Origin: GAS188 sp963794475
Lineage (GTDB): Bacteria > Pseudomonadota > Alphaproteobacteria > Rhizobiales > Beijerinckiaceae
Assembly: GCA_963794475.1 (NCBI GenBank)
Contig: CAWCDW010000003.1
Location: forward strand, 744,001-808,000
Direction: 5' to 3'
Length of the DNA stretch: 64,000 nucleotides
Part shown: positions 8,268 through 17,249 of the stretch, one piece after another
How the letters are laid out: each line of letters opens with the position of its first letter
How positions within the stretch are numbered: position 1 is the first letter of the stretch
Position numbers and translations under genes: made by a program
Notes under the pieces: model-generated
Databases searched by the model: none
Seen by the model: the letters and a program-made list of their open reading frames with translations, nothing else
Told to the model about the DNA's origin: nothing

Positions 8268-9572
8268 TCAAGGCGAGCCGGGAGCCTTTTCGGCCATCTC
8301 GCCGGCAGCATCCGACGCCGCTCTGCGCCCGCTTCCCTTCGGGTAAAGCAAACCGTAAGCCGCAAGGCCGATCGCAAGGCTTGCCGCGACCACGGCGAAC
8401 GCCGCGCGGTACGCCGCCTCCGGGCGTCCCTCCGCCACGCTCGGGAACCAGCCGATCACCATGCCGCTCAAGATGGGCAGCACCGAGGTGCCGACGACCT
8501 GAAACAGATTGACCGCCGTCGCCCCACGTCCGGCGATGTGTGCCGGGAAGCGGCTATTGGCGTCGGCGACATTGACGACGCCGAAGGACGTGGCCCCGCT
8601 GAAGACGATCAACATCAGAACCGCGGCTTCCGCCGAGGGGTGCGGCACCAGGATCAGGACCGTGAGGGTGGCGATGCTGAGCGTCGCGGCCAGGATGACG
8701 ATGATCCGGCGCGGCAGCCAGCGGTCGAGCGGCCCAAAGCCGAGCGTGGCGAGGATCTGCGCCGCCGCCATGACCACGAGCACATTGCCGCGCGCGACCG
8801 GATCGAACGCGTAGACGTCGTTGAGATAAGGCCCTGCCCAGACGCCGAACACCGTCAGGAAGGCGGCGTAGGAGACGAAATGCATGGCGAGAATCGGGAC
8901 GAGGCCGACGGTTTGCCACACGTCGCGAAAGCCGCTCAAAATGCCACGAAGCCTCTCGGGCCGCACGGCGGGCTCTTGGCCCGGATGGTCGCGCGCGAGG
9001 GCGAAGAAGAGATAGCCCGTCGCCGCGGCAAAGAGCGCCGATGCCGCGAAGGCGGGTCGCCAGCCGATCGCGTCCGCGAAGGCCGCCCAAGGGCTTCCAG
9101 CGAGTAGATAGCCGAGGCCGCTGAGCGCGAAGACGCGGGCGAGCATGGTCGAGAAGTTTCGGCCCGCGTACCACCGCACGCACAAGACGACGGCCGCCAT
9201 GAAGCTGCCGGCGCAACCGAGGCCTACGAGAAAACGGGCGAGGACGAACAAGGCCTCGGAACGCGCCACGGCGTGAAGCGCCGCGCCGAGCACGGTGAAC
9301 ACGGTGAGCAAGGCGACGACACGTCGAGGGCCGAAGCGATCGAACAACATGCCGATCGGGATTTGCGCGGCCGTGAGCGAGACGAAGAAGGCCGCATTCG
9401 CAAGGCCGAGCCCTTGCGGGGAGAGCGAAAGATCGCGCATCAGCTCCGGGCCGAGCGCGCTGGTCGAGGCGCGGAAGAACTGGCTCGCGAGCGTGATGAT
9501 GACGACCGCGACGAAGACGCGCCGGGCCCGCACGACCCTCAAGTCTGCCACTTGGTGAGTGGATTTGCTCAT
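8268..9572 (-). CDS. MFS transporter
   Basis: Inner-membrane secondary transporter of 434 residues from the ATG at 9572; an in-frame GTG lies four codons upstream. About twelve hydrophobic segments are visible. The MFS loop 2-3 signature appears as GMLFDRFGPRRVVALLT and the N-terminal half has an LARFLVGLGCAGSFMAAVVLC helix. The half-domains are joined by a charged loop (RDHPGQEPAVRPERLRG). It converges on the acyl-CoA operon. Substrate unknown; the divergent neighbour is a PLP decarboxylase. Confidence 0.85.
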   Translation of the reverse strand: MSKSTHQVADLRVVRARRVFVAVVIITLASQFFRASTSALGPELMRDLSLSPQGLGLANAAFFVSLTAAQIPIGMLFDRFGPRRVVALLTVFTVLGAALHAVARSEALFVLARFLVGLGCAGSFMAAVVLCVRWYAGRNFSTMLARVFALSGLGYLLAGSPWAAFADAIGWRPAFAASALFAAATGYLFFALARDHPGQEPAVRPERLRGILSGFRDVWQTVGLVPILAMHFVSYAAFLTVFGVWAGPYLNDVYAFDPVARGNVLVVMAAAQILATLGFGPLDRWLPRRIIVILAATLSIATLTVLILVPHPSAEAAVLMLIVFSGATSFGVVNVADANSRFPAHIAGRGATAVNLFQVVGTSVLPILSGMVIGWFPSVAEGRPEAAYRAAFAVVAASLAIGLAAYGLLYPKGSGRRAASDAAGEMAEKAPGSP

Positions 9573-9768
9573 GTGTCGTGCCACACGATCCTCGGAAGCG
9601 AAGCCGCGGCCGTCACCGGCCTTGCCGAGCCAAAGACGCAGGGCGCGCTTTCATATTGTCCATTTCCGATCATGGCCGCGACCATGGCGCTTCGCCTTGT
9701 CCATGCGTTACGGCGGGGACCGAAGCATCGCGGATAGCGGAGTTGCCGCGACCGGTAAAGCGGGGCTT

Positions 9769-9788
9769 GTCGGACCCACGGGTCCGAC
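9769..9788. repeat. near-perfect 20-base palindrome in divergent intergenic region
   Basis: GTCGGACCC-AC-GGGTCCGAC lies in the 338-base space between the divergent MFS and decarboxylase genes. It could be an operator for both or a small hairpin; nothing else in this space was recognised. Function is a guess. Confidence 0.35.
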
Positions 9789-9910
9789 CCCTTAGCCGGC
9801 CGTCACGAGGAGTTCCGGCTCGCCGCGACGATACGGGCACGGCCGAAGCATTGCGCGATGAAGGGTGCCAAAGCTTCGTTACCTCTGGACCCGCAAACCC
9901 GTCGGAACCC

Positions 9911-11290
9911 ATGACCCACGTCCTCGACCGCGCTGCCGCGCATGCGGCGAAATTCCTGGAAACGGTGCAGAATCGCCCGATCGGCACGACCGCATCGACG
10001 CAAGAGCTGCGCTCGCGTCTCGCGAAGCCTCTTCCCGAAAACGGCATGGCGGCCGAGACGGTCATCGATGAGCTCGTGCGCGATGTCGAGGGCGGAATTC
10101 TGGGATCCGTCAACGCGCGCTTCTTCGGCTGGGTCATCGGCGGCACGCTTCCGGTCGCGATCGCGGCGGATTGGCTCACTTCCGTCTGGGATCAGAACGC
10201 AGCCTCGAACCTCACCTCGCCGGCGGAAGCCGTCGTCGAGGAGGTGTGCGGCGAATGGGTAAAGGAGCTCCTCGGCATTCCGCAAAAGGCGTCTTTCGCC
10301 TTCGTCACGGGTTGCCAGATGGCGCACACCACCGCGCTCGCGGCGGCGCGCCACAAGCTGCTTGCCGATCGCGGCTGGGATGTCGAAAAGAGGGGCCTCG
10401 CCGGAGCGCCGCGCTTGCGCATCCTGACGACACAGAACCGGCACGAATCGATCCTGCGCTCCGCGCGCTTGCTCGGCATCGGCACCGAGGCGATCGACGA
10501 TGTGGGCGCCGACAATTCCGGCCGCATCGAGATCGGCAAGCTCGAGGCGGCGCTGCGCGCGGCGGGCGAAGACCCCGTCATCGTCTGGCTGCAAGCGGGC
10601 GATTTGAACACGGGCGTCTTCGACCCTTTCGCGCGGGCTTGTCCGATCGCGCATGCGGCGAAGGCCTGGGTGCATATCGACGGCGCCTTCGGCCTTTGGG
10701 TCGCGACAAGCGACCGCCATCGCCATTGGCTCGACGGCGCCGAGCAGGCGGATTCCTGGGCGACGGATGGGCACAAATGGCTGAACCTGCCTTTCGAGTC
10801 AGGCCTCGTGTTCGTCGCGCATCCGGCCGCGCATCGTGCCGCCTTCGCGCAGGATACGAGCTATTCCGTGCCCCGCGGAGAGCTGCGCAATCAGAAGGAT
10901 TGGAATCCCGAATGGTCGAGGCGCGCTCGCGGCTTTCCGGCCTATGCGGCGATCCGCGCGCTCGGGCGCGCTGGAGTAGCCGAGATCGTGGAGCGTTGCT
11001 GCGCCCTTGCGAAACGCCTCGTCCAAGGCATCGGCGAGCTTCCAGGCGCCGAGGTGGTCGCCGCTCCGATCATCAACCAGGGGCTGGTGCGCTTCCTCGC
11101 CGATGACGGCAATCATGATCGCGCCACCGACGAGATGATCCGCCGCGTCCAGGAAAGAGGTGTCGCCTGGTTCGGCGGCGCCACTTGGGGCGGCATGCGC
11201 GTGATGCGCGTCTCGGTCTGCAATCATCTCACGCAGGAGCGCGACATCGATCAGGCGTTGGCAAGCGTGCGCGAGGCGCATCAAGCCTGA
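9911..11290 (+). CDS. group II pyridoxal-phosphate-dependent decarboxylase family protein
   Basis: 459-residue enzyme of the aromatic-amino-acid/glutamate decarboxylase fold family, from the ATG at 9911; the frame is open for 111 more codons upstream without homology. Hallmarks: RFFGWVIGGTLPVAIAADWL at the N-terminus, FVTGCQMAHTTALAAARH around the PLP phosphate site, NRHESILRSARLLG, the Asp pocket AWVHIDGAFGLW, and the Schiff-base lysine in SWATDGHKWLNLPF at about residue 286. The C-terminus RGVAWFGGATWGGMRVMRVSVCN is also typical. Related proteins act on tyrosine, tryptophan, DOPA or glutamate; the substrate here is not determinable. Confidence 0.88.
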   Translation: MTHVLDRAAAHAAKFLETVQNRPIGTTASTQELRSRLAKPLPENGMAAETVIDELVRDVEGGILGSVNARFFGWVIGGTLPVAIAADWLTSVWDQNAASNLTSPAEAVVEEVCGEWVKELLGIPQKASFAFVTGCQMAHTTALAAARHKLLADRGWDVEKRGLAGAPRLRILTTQNRHESILRSARLLGIGTEAIDDVGADNSGRIEIGKLEAALRAAGEDPVIVWLQAGDLNTGVFDPFARACPIAHAAKAWVHIDGAFGLWVATSDRHRHWLDGAEQADSWATDGHKWLNLPFESGLVFVAHPAAHRAAFAQDTSYSVPRGELRNQKDWNPEWSRRARGFPAYAAIRALGRAGVAEIVERCCALAKRLVQGIGELPGAEVVAAPIINQGLVRFLADDGNHDRATDEMIRRVQERGVAWFGGATWGGMRVMRVSVCNHLTQERDIDQALASVREAHQA

Positions 11291-11298
11291 ATGCGTCC

Positions 11299-11388
11299 GC
11301 TCGTCCCCGCGAAAAGCGGGGACCCAGTGTTTTCCACAACGTGCGTCACATTCCCGGATTCCCGCTTTCGCGGGAATGAGGATCATCG
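11299..11388. repeat. two GC-rich REP-like palindromes
   Basis: The intergenic space contains GTCCCCGC-GAAAA-GCGGGGAC and, about 40 bases on, TTCCCGC-TTTC-GCGGGAA. Paired palindromes of this type between genes are common in Hyphomicrobiales and can act as mRNA stabilisers or terminators. Related pairs occur near 13.5, 28.0 and 57.3 kb. Confidence 0.6.
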
Positions 11389-11445
11389 ATGCTTCCTCGC
11401 GCCGTGACAAATCGGTCTATAGTAAAAGCATTCGCGAGGAGATGA

Positions 11446-12346
11446 GTGATGCCGACAACAGCCACTCCCGAATCCACCCGGCCGAAGCCGCTTGCTGGCA
11501 AGACCTTGTTCGTGACCGGCGCCTCGCGCGGCATCGGGCTTGCCATCGCGCAAAGATGCGCGCGCGACGGCGCCAATGTGGCGATCGCAGCGAAGACCGC
11601 CGAGGCTCATCCGAAATTACCGGGGACGATCTTCACCGCGGCGCGGGAGATCGAGGCCGCCGGCGGCAAGGCGCTGCGCGTTGCAAACCGACATCCGCGA
11701 TGAAGAGGCGGTGAAGGCCGCCATCGAGAAGACGGTCTCGCGCTTCGGGGGCATCGACATCCTCGTGAACAACGCCAGCGCGATCAGCCTCACGACAATC
11801 GAGGCGACCGAGATGAAGCGCTTCGATCTCATGCATCAGATCAATGCGCGCGGCACCTTCATGGTGTCGAAATACGCCATCCCTCATCTCGCCAAGGCGG
11901 CGAACCCGCATATCCTCATGCTCTCGCCCCCGCTCGACATGAAGGAGAAGTGGTTTGCGCCGCACACGGCATATTCGATGGCGAAATTCGGCATGAGCCT
12001 CGTGGTGCTAGGCCTCGCGGGCGAGCTTCGAGCGAAGGGCATCGCGGTCAACGCCTTGTGGCCGCGCACCACGATCGCGACCGCTGCCGTGAACAACCTC
12101 CTCGGCGGGGACGCCTTGATGCGCGCTTCGCGCACGCCTGAGATTCTCGCGGACGCGGCCTACCGCATCTTCTTGAAGCCCGCGCGTGATTTTTCAGGGA
12201 ACTTCCTCATCGACGACAGCTTTCTTGCCGAGGAAGGCGTGACGGATTTCGACCGCTATCGCGTGGACCCGGCGCAAGCGCTGCGTGTCGATTTCTTCGT
12301 TCCGGAAGACAGCCTGCCACCCGCGAGCCTTGCGCCTCTGGCCTGA
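11446..12346 (+). pseudogene. SDR family oxidoreductase (HSDL2-like) with one-base frameshift
   Basis: Short-chain dehydrogenase of about 300 residues. The first frame (from 11446) gives the cofactor motif LFVTGASRGIGLAIAQRCARDGANV and the HSDL2-like KTAEAHPKLPGTIFTAAREIEAAGGKALRV; the next residues QTDIRDEEAVKAAIEK, the NNASAISLT motif, the catalytic YSMAKFG and the tail continue in the neighbouring frame to 12346. One extra T at 11681-11682 (GCGTTGC instead of GCGTGC) explains the break. The catalytic Tyr and Lys are intact, so the gene looks functional apart from this base. Physiological substrate unknown; HSDL2-like proteins are linked to lipid metabolism. Confidence 0.85.
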
Positions 12347-12390
12347 GCGAGGCACGCAAATCCCCCACCCCAATCGGAGACCCGCAGACG

Positions 12391-13395
12391 ATGATCGTCG
12401 TTCACCAATTCGAGCCCAGCAAAGGCGAGGATGCCGACATCGCCCCGCTTGGCGAGCGTACTCTTAGGGCGGGTGAACCGATCCCGACGGACAGCGTCTG
12501 GCTCGATCTCTTCGAGCCGACGGGCGAGGAAATCAAGGCCGCGGAAGCCTTCGCCGGCATTTCTCTTCCAACGCCCGAGGAGATGGACGAGATCGAGCCT
12601 TCCGAGCTCCTCTACACCGAGGATGGGGCGCGGTTCATGACGGCCCGCGTGCTTTGCCTCGCGAAGAGCAACCGTCCCAAGATCGCGAATGTGAGTTTCA
12701 TCCGCAAGAGACGCGTCTTGATCACAGTCCGCTATGACGATCCCAAACCCTTCCAGAGCTTTTCAGGGCACGCGCAGCGCTTCGGCCTTTCACGGAAAGA
12801 TCCAGACGCGATCTTCGTCGGCCTGATCGACATGATCGTCGGACGCGCCTCGCAAATTCTGCGCACGACCGGTGACCGGATCGACACTCTTTCCGATGCG
12901 GTCTTCGAAAGGGCATCGCGCAGAGGGCGCCCGGTGACGGATGAGTACCAATCCGCGCTCGCGACGCTTGGCCAGGAGGGGAGCCGAATCTCGAAGGTGC
13001 GCGAGAGCCTCGTCTCGATCGAGCTCATGTTGCGCTTTGCGAGCCCGCCAGCTTTGGGAAGCCCGGAGGAGAGCGAACCGCAAGGCCATATCGGGACGAT
13101 GCTGCACGACATCGCCTCCCTCGACACGCAGACCGAATATCTTCTCGGCAAAGTGCAGTTCCTTCTCGACAGCATACTCGGCTTCGTGAATCTCAATCAG
13201 AACGACATCATCAAGATCCTCTCGGTGATCATGGTCGTGTTCACGCCGCCGACCTTCTTCGCCTCGATGTACGGCATGAACTTCAAGAACATGCCGGAAT
13301 ATGATTGGGCTTACGGCTATCAATACGGCCTCGTGCTGATGCTCGTCTCCGCCATCGTTCCCTATCTCGTCTTCCGCTGGAAGAGGTGGCTGTGA
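12391..13395 (+). CDS. corA: magnesium/cobalt transport protein CorA
   Basis: 334-residue inner-membrane Mg2+ channel. The cytosolic N-terminal funnel occupies most of the protein (LEPTGEEIKAAEAFAG-type start, long helical segment around RGRPVTDEYQSALATLGQEG), and two C-terminal transmembrane helices flank the diagnostic YGMNF motif at residues 294-298 (FFASMYGMNFKNMPE). The protein ends with the basic tail FRWKRWL expected of CorA. Stand-alone gene downstream of the frameshifted SDR. Confidence 0.93.
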   Translation: MIVVHQFEPSKGEDADIAPLGERTLRAGEPIPTDSVWLDLFEPTGEEIKAAEAFAGISLPTPEEMDEIEPSELLYTEDGARFMTARVLCLAKSNRPKIANVSFIRKRRVLITVRYDDPKPFQSFSGHAQRFGLSRKDPDAIFVGLIDMIVGRASQILRTTGDRIDTLSDAVFERASRRGRPVTDEYQSALATLGQEGSRISKVRESLVSIELMLRFASPPALGSPEESEPQGHIGTMLHDIASLDTQTEYLLGKVQFLLDSILGFVNLNQNDIIKILSVIMVVFTPPTFFASMYGMNFKNMPEYDWAYGYQYGLVLMLVSAIVPYLVFRWKRWL

Positions 13396-13420
13396 GCTCG
13401 TCATGGCCGCGTAATCCATT

Positions 13421-13570
13421 TGAAGACGTGGATACGCGGGCCAAGCCCGCGCATGACGAAGGGGGAAACCATTTCTTCGTCATGCCCGGGCGTCGGCCCG
13501 GGCATCCACGCCTCCCTCGCGTAACCACTCGAGGCATGGAAACGCGGGCTGAGCCGGTCTATGACGCGCG
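13421..13570. repeat. cluster of REP-like palindromes
   Basis: The 350-base gap after corA holds several palindromes: GCGGGCC-AA-GCCCGC near 13436, TGCCCGGGC-GTC-GGCCCGGGCA near 13483-13503, and a GCATGACGAA / TTCGTCATGC pair that embraces the spacer between them. A third related unit with GCGGGCTGAGCC follows near 13550. The arrangement resembles a BIME-type mosaic. The remaining bases to 13745 show nothing recognisable. Confidence 0.6.
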
Positions 13571-13745
13571 CAAACGGCCTTGGTGTCGTCACCCCATCCT
13601 CATCTGCACGGGAGGCATGTGCGGATGAACGACAAAAACGCGCCGTAACAGGCTAACAAGGCCATTCGCTCAACGACGAAAAACCCGTGCGCACGCTTCC
13701 CGCGCCTCGTCGCGAAGCGAGCGCGCCGAATTCACTCCTGGAGAC

Positions 13746-14627
13746 ATGAAGATGACCGAACCCGCCGAATACACGCCGCCGAAGGTCTGGGTCTGGAACA
13801 AGCCGAGCGGTGGCCAATTCGCCAGCATCAACCGCCCGATCGCCGGCGCGACGCATGACAAGGAGCTACCGGTCGGCCGCCATCCCTTGCAGCTTTACTC
13901 GCAAGGCACGCCGAACGGCGTGAAGGTCACGATTCTGCTGGAAGAGCTTCTGGCGCTCGGCCATCGCGGCGCCGAATACGACGCCTGGCTCATCCGCATC
14001 GGCAATGGCGACCAGTTCGGCAGCGGCTTCGTCGCGATAAATCCCAATTCCAAGATTCCGGCTCTCGTCGACCGCAGCGAGCCGAAACCGGTCAGGGTCT
14101 TCGAATCCGCCGCGATCCTCATGTATCTCGCCGAGAAGTTCGGCGCCTTCCTGCCGACCGAGCGTGCCGCGCGCGCCGAGTGCCTCTCCTGGCTGTTCTG
14201 GCAAATGGGAAGCGCGCCCTATCTGGGCGGCGGCTTCGGCCATTTCTACGCCTATGCGCCGGCGAAGATCGAATATGCGATCGACCGCTTTGCCATGGAA
14301 GTGAAACGCCAGCTCGACGTGCTCGACCGCCAGCTCGCGCAGCACAAATATGTCGCGGGCGAAGACTACACCATCGCCGACATGGCGATCTTCCCGTGGT
14401 ATGGCGGCCTGGTGAAGGGCTGGTCTTATGGTGCGGCCGAGTTCCTGAGCGTCCAGGATTACAAACACGTCAATCGCTGGGCCGACAGGCTTCTCAAGCG
14501 CCCGACCGTGCAGCGCGGCCGCATGGTGAACCGCACTAGCGGCGAGCCGTCGAGCCAGCTTCACGAGCGCCACGACGCGAAGGATTTCGAGACGAGGACG
14601 CAAGACAAGCTCGAGCCGGTGAGCTGA
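13746..14627 (+). CDS. yghU: glutathione-dependent disulfide-bond oxidoreductase (YghU-like GST)
   Basis: 293-residue cytosolic glutathione S-transferase of the Nu class. The N-terminal extension MTEPAEYTPPKVWVWNKPSGGQFASINRPIAGATHDKELP and the following HPLQLYSQGTPNGVKVTILLEEL are characteristic of YghU, then a thioredoxin-like domain with the NPNSKIPALVDR and FESAAILMYLAEKFG glutathione-site motifs, and an all-helical C-terminal domain with DYTIADMAIFPW. Two possible starts (13746 and 13752, Met-Lys-Met). YghU reduces disulfides or organic peroxides with glutathione. Convergent with the malic enzyme gene. Confidence 0.92.
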   Translation: MKMTEPAEYTPPKVWVWNKPSGGQFASINRPIAGATHDKELPVGRHPLQLYSQGTPNGVKVTILLEELLALGHRGAEYDAWLIRIGNGDQFGSGFVAINPNSKIPALVDRSEPKPVRVFESAAILMYLAEKFGAFLPTERAARAECLSWLFWQMGSAPYLGGGFGHFYAYAPAKIEYAIDRFAMEVKRQLDVLDRQLAQHKYVAGEDYTIADMAIFPWYGGLVKGWSYGAAEFLSVQDYKHVNRWADRLLKRPTVQRGRMVNRTSGEPSSQLHERHDAKDFETRTQDKLEPVS

Positions 14628-14635
14628 ACGCGGGT

Positions 14636-14735
14636 GAGCGAATAGCGAAATAGCGAATAGCGAATAGAAGAGTGAGACGTGAGGAGCGATGAGTAGCAAG
14701 TGAGGAGATTGCTACTCGCTACTCGCTACTCGCTC
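14636..14735. repeat. heptad-type repeats (GCGAATA / GCTACTC) with hairpin between convergent genes
   Basis: Left part: repeated AGCGAATAGCGAATAG units. Right part: GCTACTCGCTACTCGCTACTC. In the middle GAGTAGCAA (14691-14699) pairs with TTGCTACTC (14709-14717) across a 9-base loop. It sits between the convergent yghU and malic enzyme genes and may help end both transcripts. The same word family recurs at about 50.52-50.61 kb. Confidence 0.65.
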
Positions 14736-17045
14736 CTATCCCCCGATATTGAACGCCGCGAGCGCCGCCATGTTGACGAGGTCGGCATCCTTGGCGCCGA
14801 GCGGCACGATCTGCACCGGCTTGTCGAGACCGACGATGAGCGGGCCGATCACGGTCGAGCCGCCGAGCTCCTGGAGCATCTTGGTCGAGATCGAGGCCGA
14901 ATGGAACGCCGGCATGACGAGCACATTGGCGGCGCCGGTGAGGCGGCAGAACGGGTAGGTCGAGACCATGAGCTCGCGGTTGAGCGCGACATCGGCCGCC
15001 ATCTCGCCGTCATATTCGAAATCGACCCGCATGTGATCGAGGATGCGCACCGCCTCCTGCACGAATTTGGTGCGCTCGCCCTTCGGGTGACCGAAGGTGG
15101 AGAAGGCGAGAAGCGCGACGCGCGGCTCATGGCCGAGGCGGCGCGCGACGCCGGCGGCCTCGATCGCGATCTCGGCGATCTCCTGCCCGCTCGGCAGCTC
15201 ATGGATCAAGGTGTCGGCGACCAGGATGGTGCGCCCGCGCGTCAAGGCGAGCGAGAGGCCGATCATCCGATGGCCCGGCTTCGAATCGATCACGCGGCGC
15301 ACGTCCTCGATCGCGATCGAGGAATTGCGCGTCACGCCCGTGACCATGGCGTCGGCATCGCCGAGCGCCACCATGGCGGCGGCGAAGTGATTGCGATCCT
15401 GGTTGATGAGGCGCTGGCAATCGCGGAACAGGAAACCTTGCCGCTGCAGCCGCTCGTAGAGGAATTGCGCATAGGCCGTGTTGCGATGCGAAAGGCGCGC
15501 GTTGTGGATCTCGATGCCGTCGCGCGAGCCCACGTCTAGCCCCGCATGCGCCGCCGTCTCGCGCACGCGCTCCTCGCGCCCGACGAGGATCGCGGTGCCG
15601 AGCCCGTTCGCCACATAGGAGAGCGCGGCGCGGATCACTTGCTCCTCCTCGCCCTCGGCGAAGACGACGCGCTTGGGAAAGCGCCGCACCCGCTCGAAGA
15701 TGCGGTTCAGCGTGCCGGCCGCGGGATCGCGCCGCGAGGAGAGCTGCACCTTGTAGCCCGCCATGTCGATGATCGGCCGGCGCGCCACTTTCGTTTCCAT
15801 CGCGGCCTCCGCCACCGCCATCGGCACGGTGTGGATGAGCCGCGGATCGAAGGGAGCCGGGATGATGTAGTCGCGCCCGAAGCGCGGGCGCGCGCCCTGG
15901 TAGGCGGCGGCGACCTCATCTGGCACATCCTCGCGCGCGAGCTCGGCGAGCGCCTTCGCGGCGGCGATCTTCATCTCCATGTTGATCGTCGTCGCGCGCA
16001 CGTCGAGCGCGCCACGGAAGATGTAGGGAAAGCCGAGCACGTTGTTCACCTGGTTCGGATAATCCGAGCGCCCGGTCGCCATGATGGCGTCGTCGCGGAT
16101 GCGCGCCACCTCCTCGGGTCCGATCTCGGGATCGGGGTTCGCCATGGCGAAGATGATCGGCTCCTTCGCCATCGACTGGATCATCTCGACCGTGAACGCC
16201 CCCTTGACGGAAAGGCCGAAGACCACATCGGCGCCGACGAGCGCATCGGCGAGGCTGCGCGCCTTGGTCTCGGCCGCATGGGCCGATTTCCATTGGTTCA
16301 TGCCCTCGGTGCGCCCCTTATAGACCACCCCCTTGGTGTCGCAGAGGATGACGTTGCCGGGCTTGAATCCGATCGCCTTGATGAGCTCGGCGCAAGCGAC
16401 GCCCGCCGCCCCCGCCCCGTTGATCACGAGGCGCGTCTTCTCGATGTCGCGGCCCGTGAGATGCAGCGCGTTGATGAGGCCGGCCGCCGCGATGATCGCG
16501 GTGCCGTGCTGATCGTCATGGAAGACCGGGATGTCCATGAGCTCGCGAAGCCGCGTCTCGATGATGAAGCATTCGGGGGCGCGGATGTCCTCGAGGTTGA
16601 TGCCCCCGAAAGTGGGCGCGAGATAGCGCACCGCGTTGACGAAGGTCTCGGCATCCTCCGTGCCCACCTCAAGATCGATCGAATCGATGTCGGCAAAACG
16701 CTTGAAGAGCACCGCCTTGCCTTCCATCACGGGCTTCGAGGCGAGCGCGCCGAGATTGCCGAGGCCTAAGATCGCCGTGCCGTTCGAGATGACCGCGACG
16801 AGATTGCCCTTGGCGGTGTAATCGAAGGCGGCGGCCGGATCATCCGCGATGGCGAGCACCGGCACGGCGACACCCGGCGAATAGGCGAGCGAGAGATCGC
16901 GCTGCGTCGCCATGGGCTTCGTCGGCACGACCTCGATCTTGCCGGGCCGCCCCTGCGAATGAAATTGCAGCGCTTCCTGATCCGTGAAGCTCGGCCGGCT
17001 GCGGCGCTCGACGCGCTTGCCGCCTTTGGGGGTCGTGTCGTTCAT
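14736..17045 (-). CDS. maeB: NADP-dependent malic enzyme with phosphotransacetylase-like domain (MaeB)
   Basis: 769-residue cytosolic enzyme that oxidatively decarboxylates malate to pyruvate with NADP. Residues 1-430 are the malic enzyme domain (DLSLAYSPGVAVPVLAI, NGTAILGLGNLGALASKPVMEGKAVLFK, INLEDIRAPECFIIE, DIPVFHDDQHGTAI, VINGAGAAGVACAEL). The rest is the regulatory PTA-like domain (VFAEGEEEQVIRAA, ADAMVTGVTRNSS, LADTLIHELP-type and VIGPLIVGLDKPVQIV) that in MaeB senses acetyl-CoA but lacks transacetylase activity. Full length. Links C4 acids to pyruvate/NADPH, in line with the malate synthase and PHB genes elsewhere in the window. Confidence 0.95.
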   Translation of the reverse strand: MNDTTPKGGKRVERRSRPSFTDQEALQFHSQGRPGKIEVVPTKPMATQRDLSLAYSPGVAVPVLAIADDPAAAFDYTAKGNLVAVISNGTAILGLGNLGALASKPVMEGKAVLFKRFADIDSIDLEVGTEDAETFVNAVRYLAPTFGGINLEDIRAPECFIIETRLRELMDIPVFHDDQHGTAIIAAAGLINALHLTGRDIEKTRLVINGAGAAGVACAELIKAIGFKPGNVILCDTKGVVYKGRTEGMNQWKSAHAAETKARSLADALVGADVVFGLSVKGAFTVEMIQSMAKEPIIFAMANPDPEIGPEEVARIRDDAIMATGRSDYPNQVNNVLGFPYIFRGALDVRATTINMEMKIAAAKALAELAREDVPDEVAAAYQGARPRFGRDYIIPAPFDPRLIHTVPMAVAEAAMETKVARRPIIDMAGYKVQLSSRRDPAAGTLNRIFERVRRFPKRVVFAEGEEEQVIRAALSYVANGLGTAILVGREERVRETAAHAGLDVGSRDGIEIHNARLSHRNTAYAQFLYERLQRQGFLFRDCQRLINQDRNHFAAAMVALGDADAMVTGVTRNSSIAIEDVRRVIDSKPGHRMIGLSLALTRGRTILVADTLIHELPSGQEIAEIAIEAAGVARRLGHEPRVALLAFSTFGHPKGERTKFVQEAVRILDHMRVDFEYDGEMAADVALNRELMVSTYPFCRLTGAANVLVMPAFHSASISTKMLQELGGSTVIGPLIVGLDKPVQIVPLGAKDADLVNMAALAAFNIGG

Positions 17046-17249
17046 GGCCGCTTCCTCGGGAATCGAATGCGAGAGTTGACGTTTCTATGCTGAGCGCAAG
17101 GTTAGGCCAGAGCCAAGAAGGTTCCAACCCCGATGGCGCTGGCGCATTTGCAGGCGCCTTTTCTTTGCCGGTTCACTTACGCCGCCGCGCCGCGATCGTC
17201 CATTCCGATGCGGAAGCGGATGGCGGAACGCTCGAGCGCGTTTGGGCCT

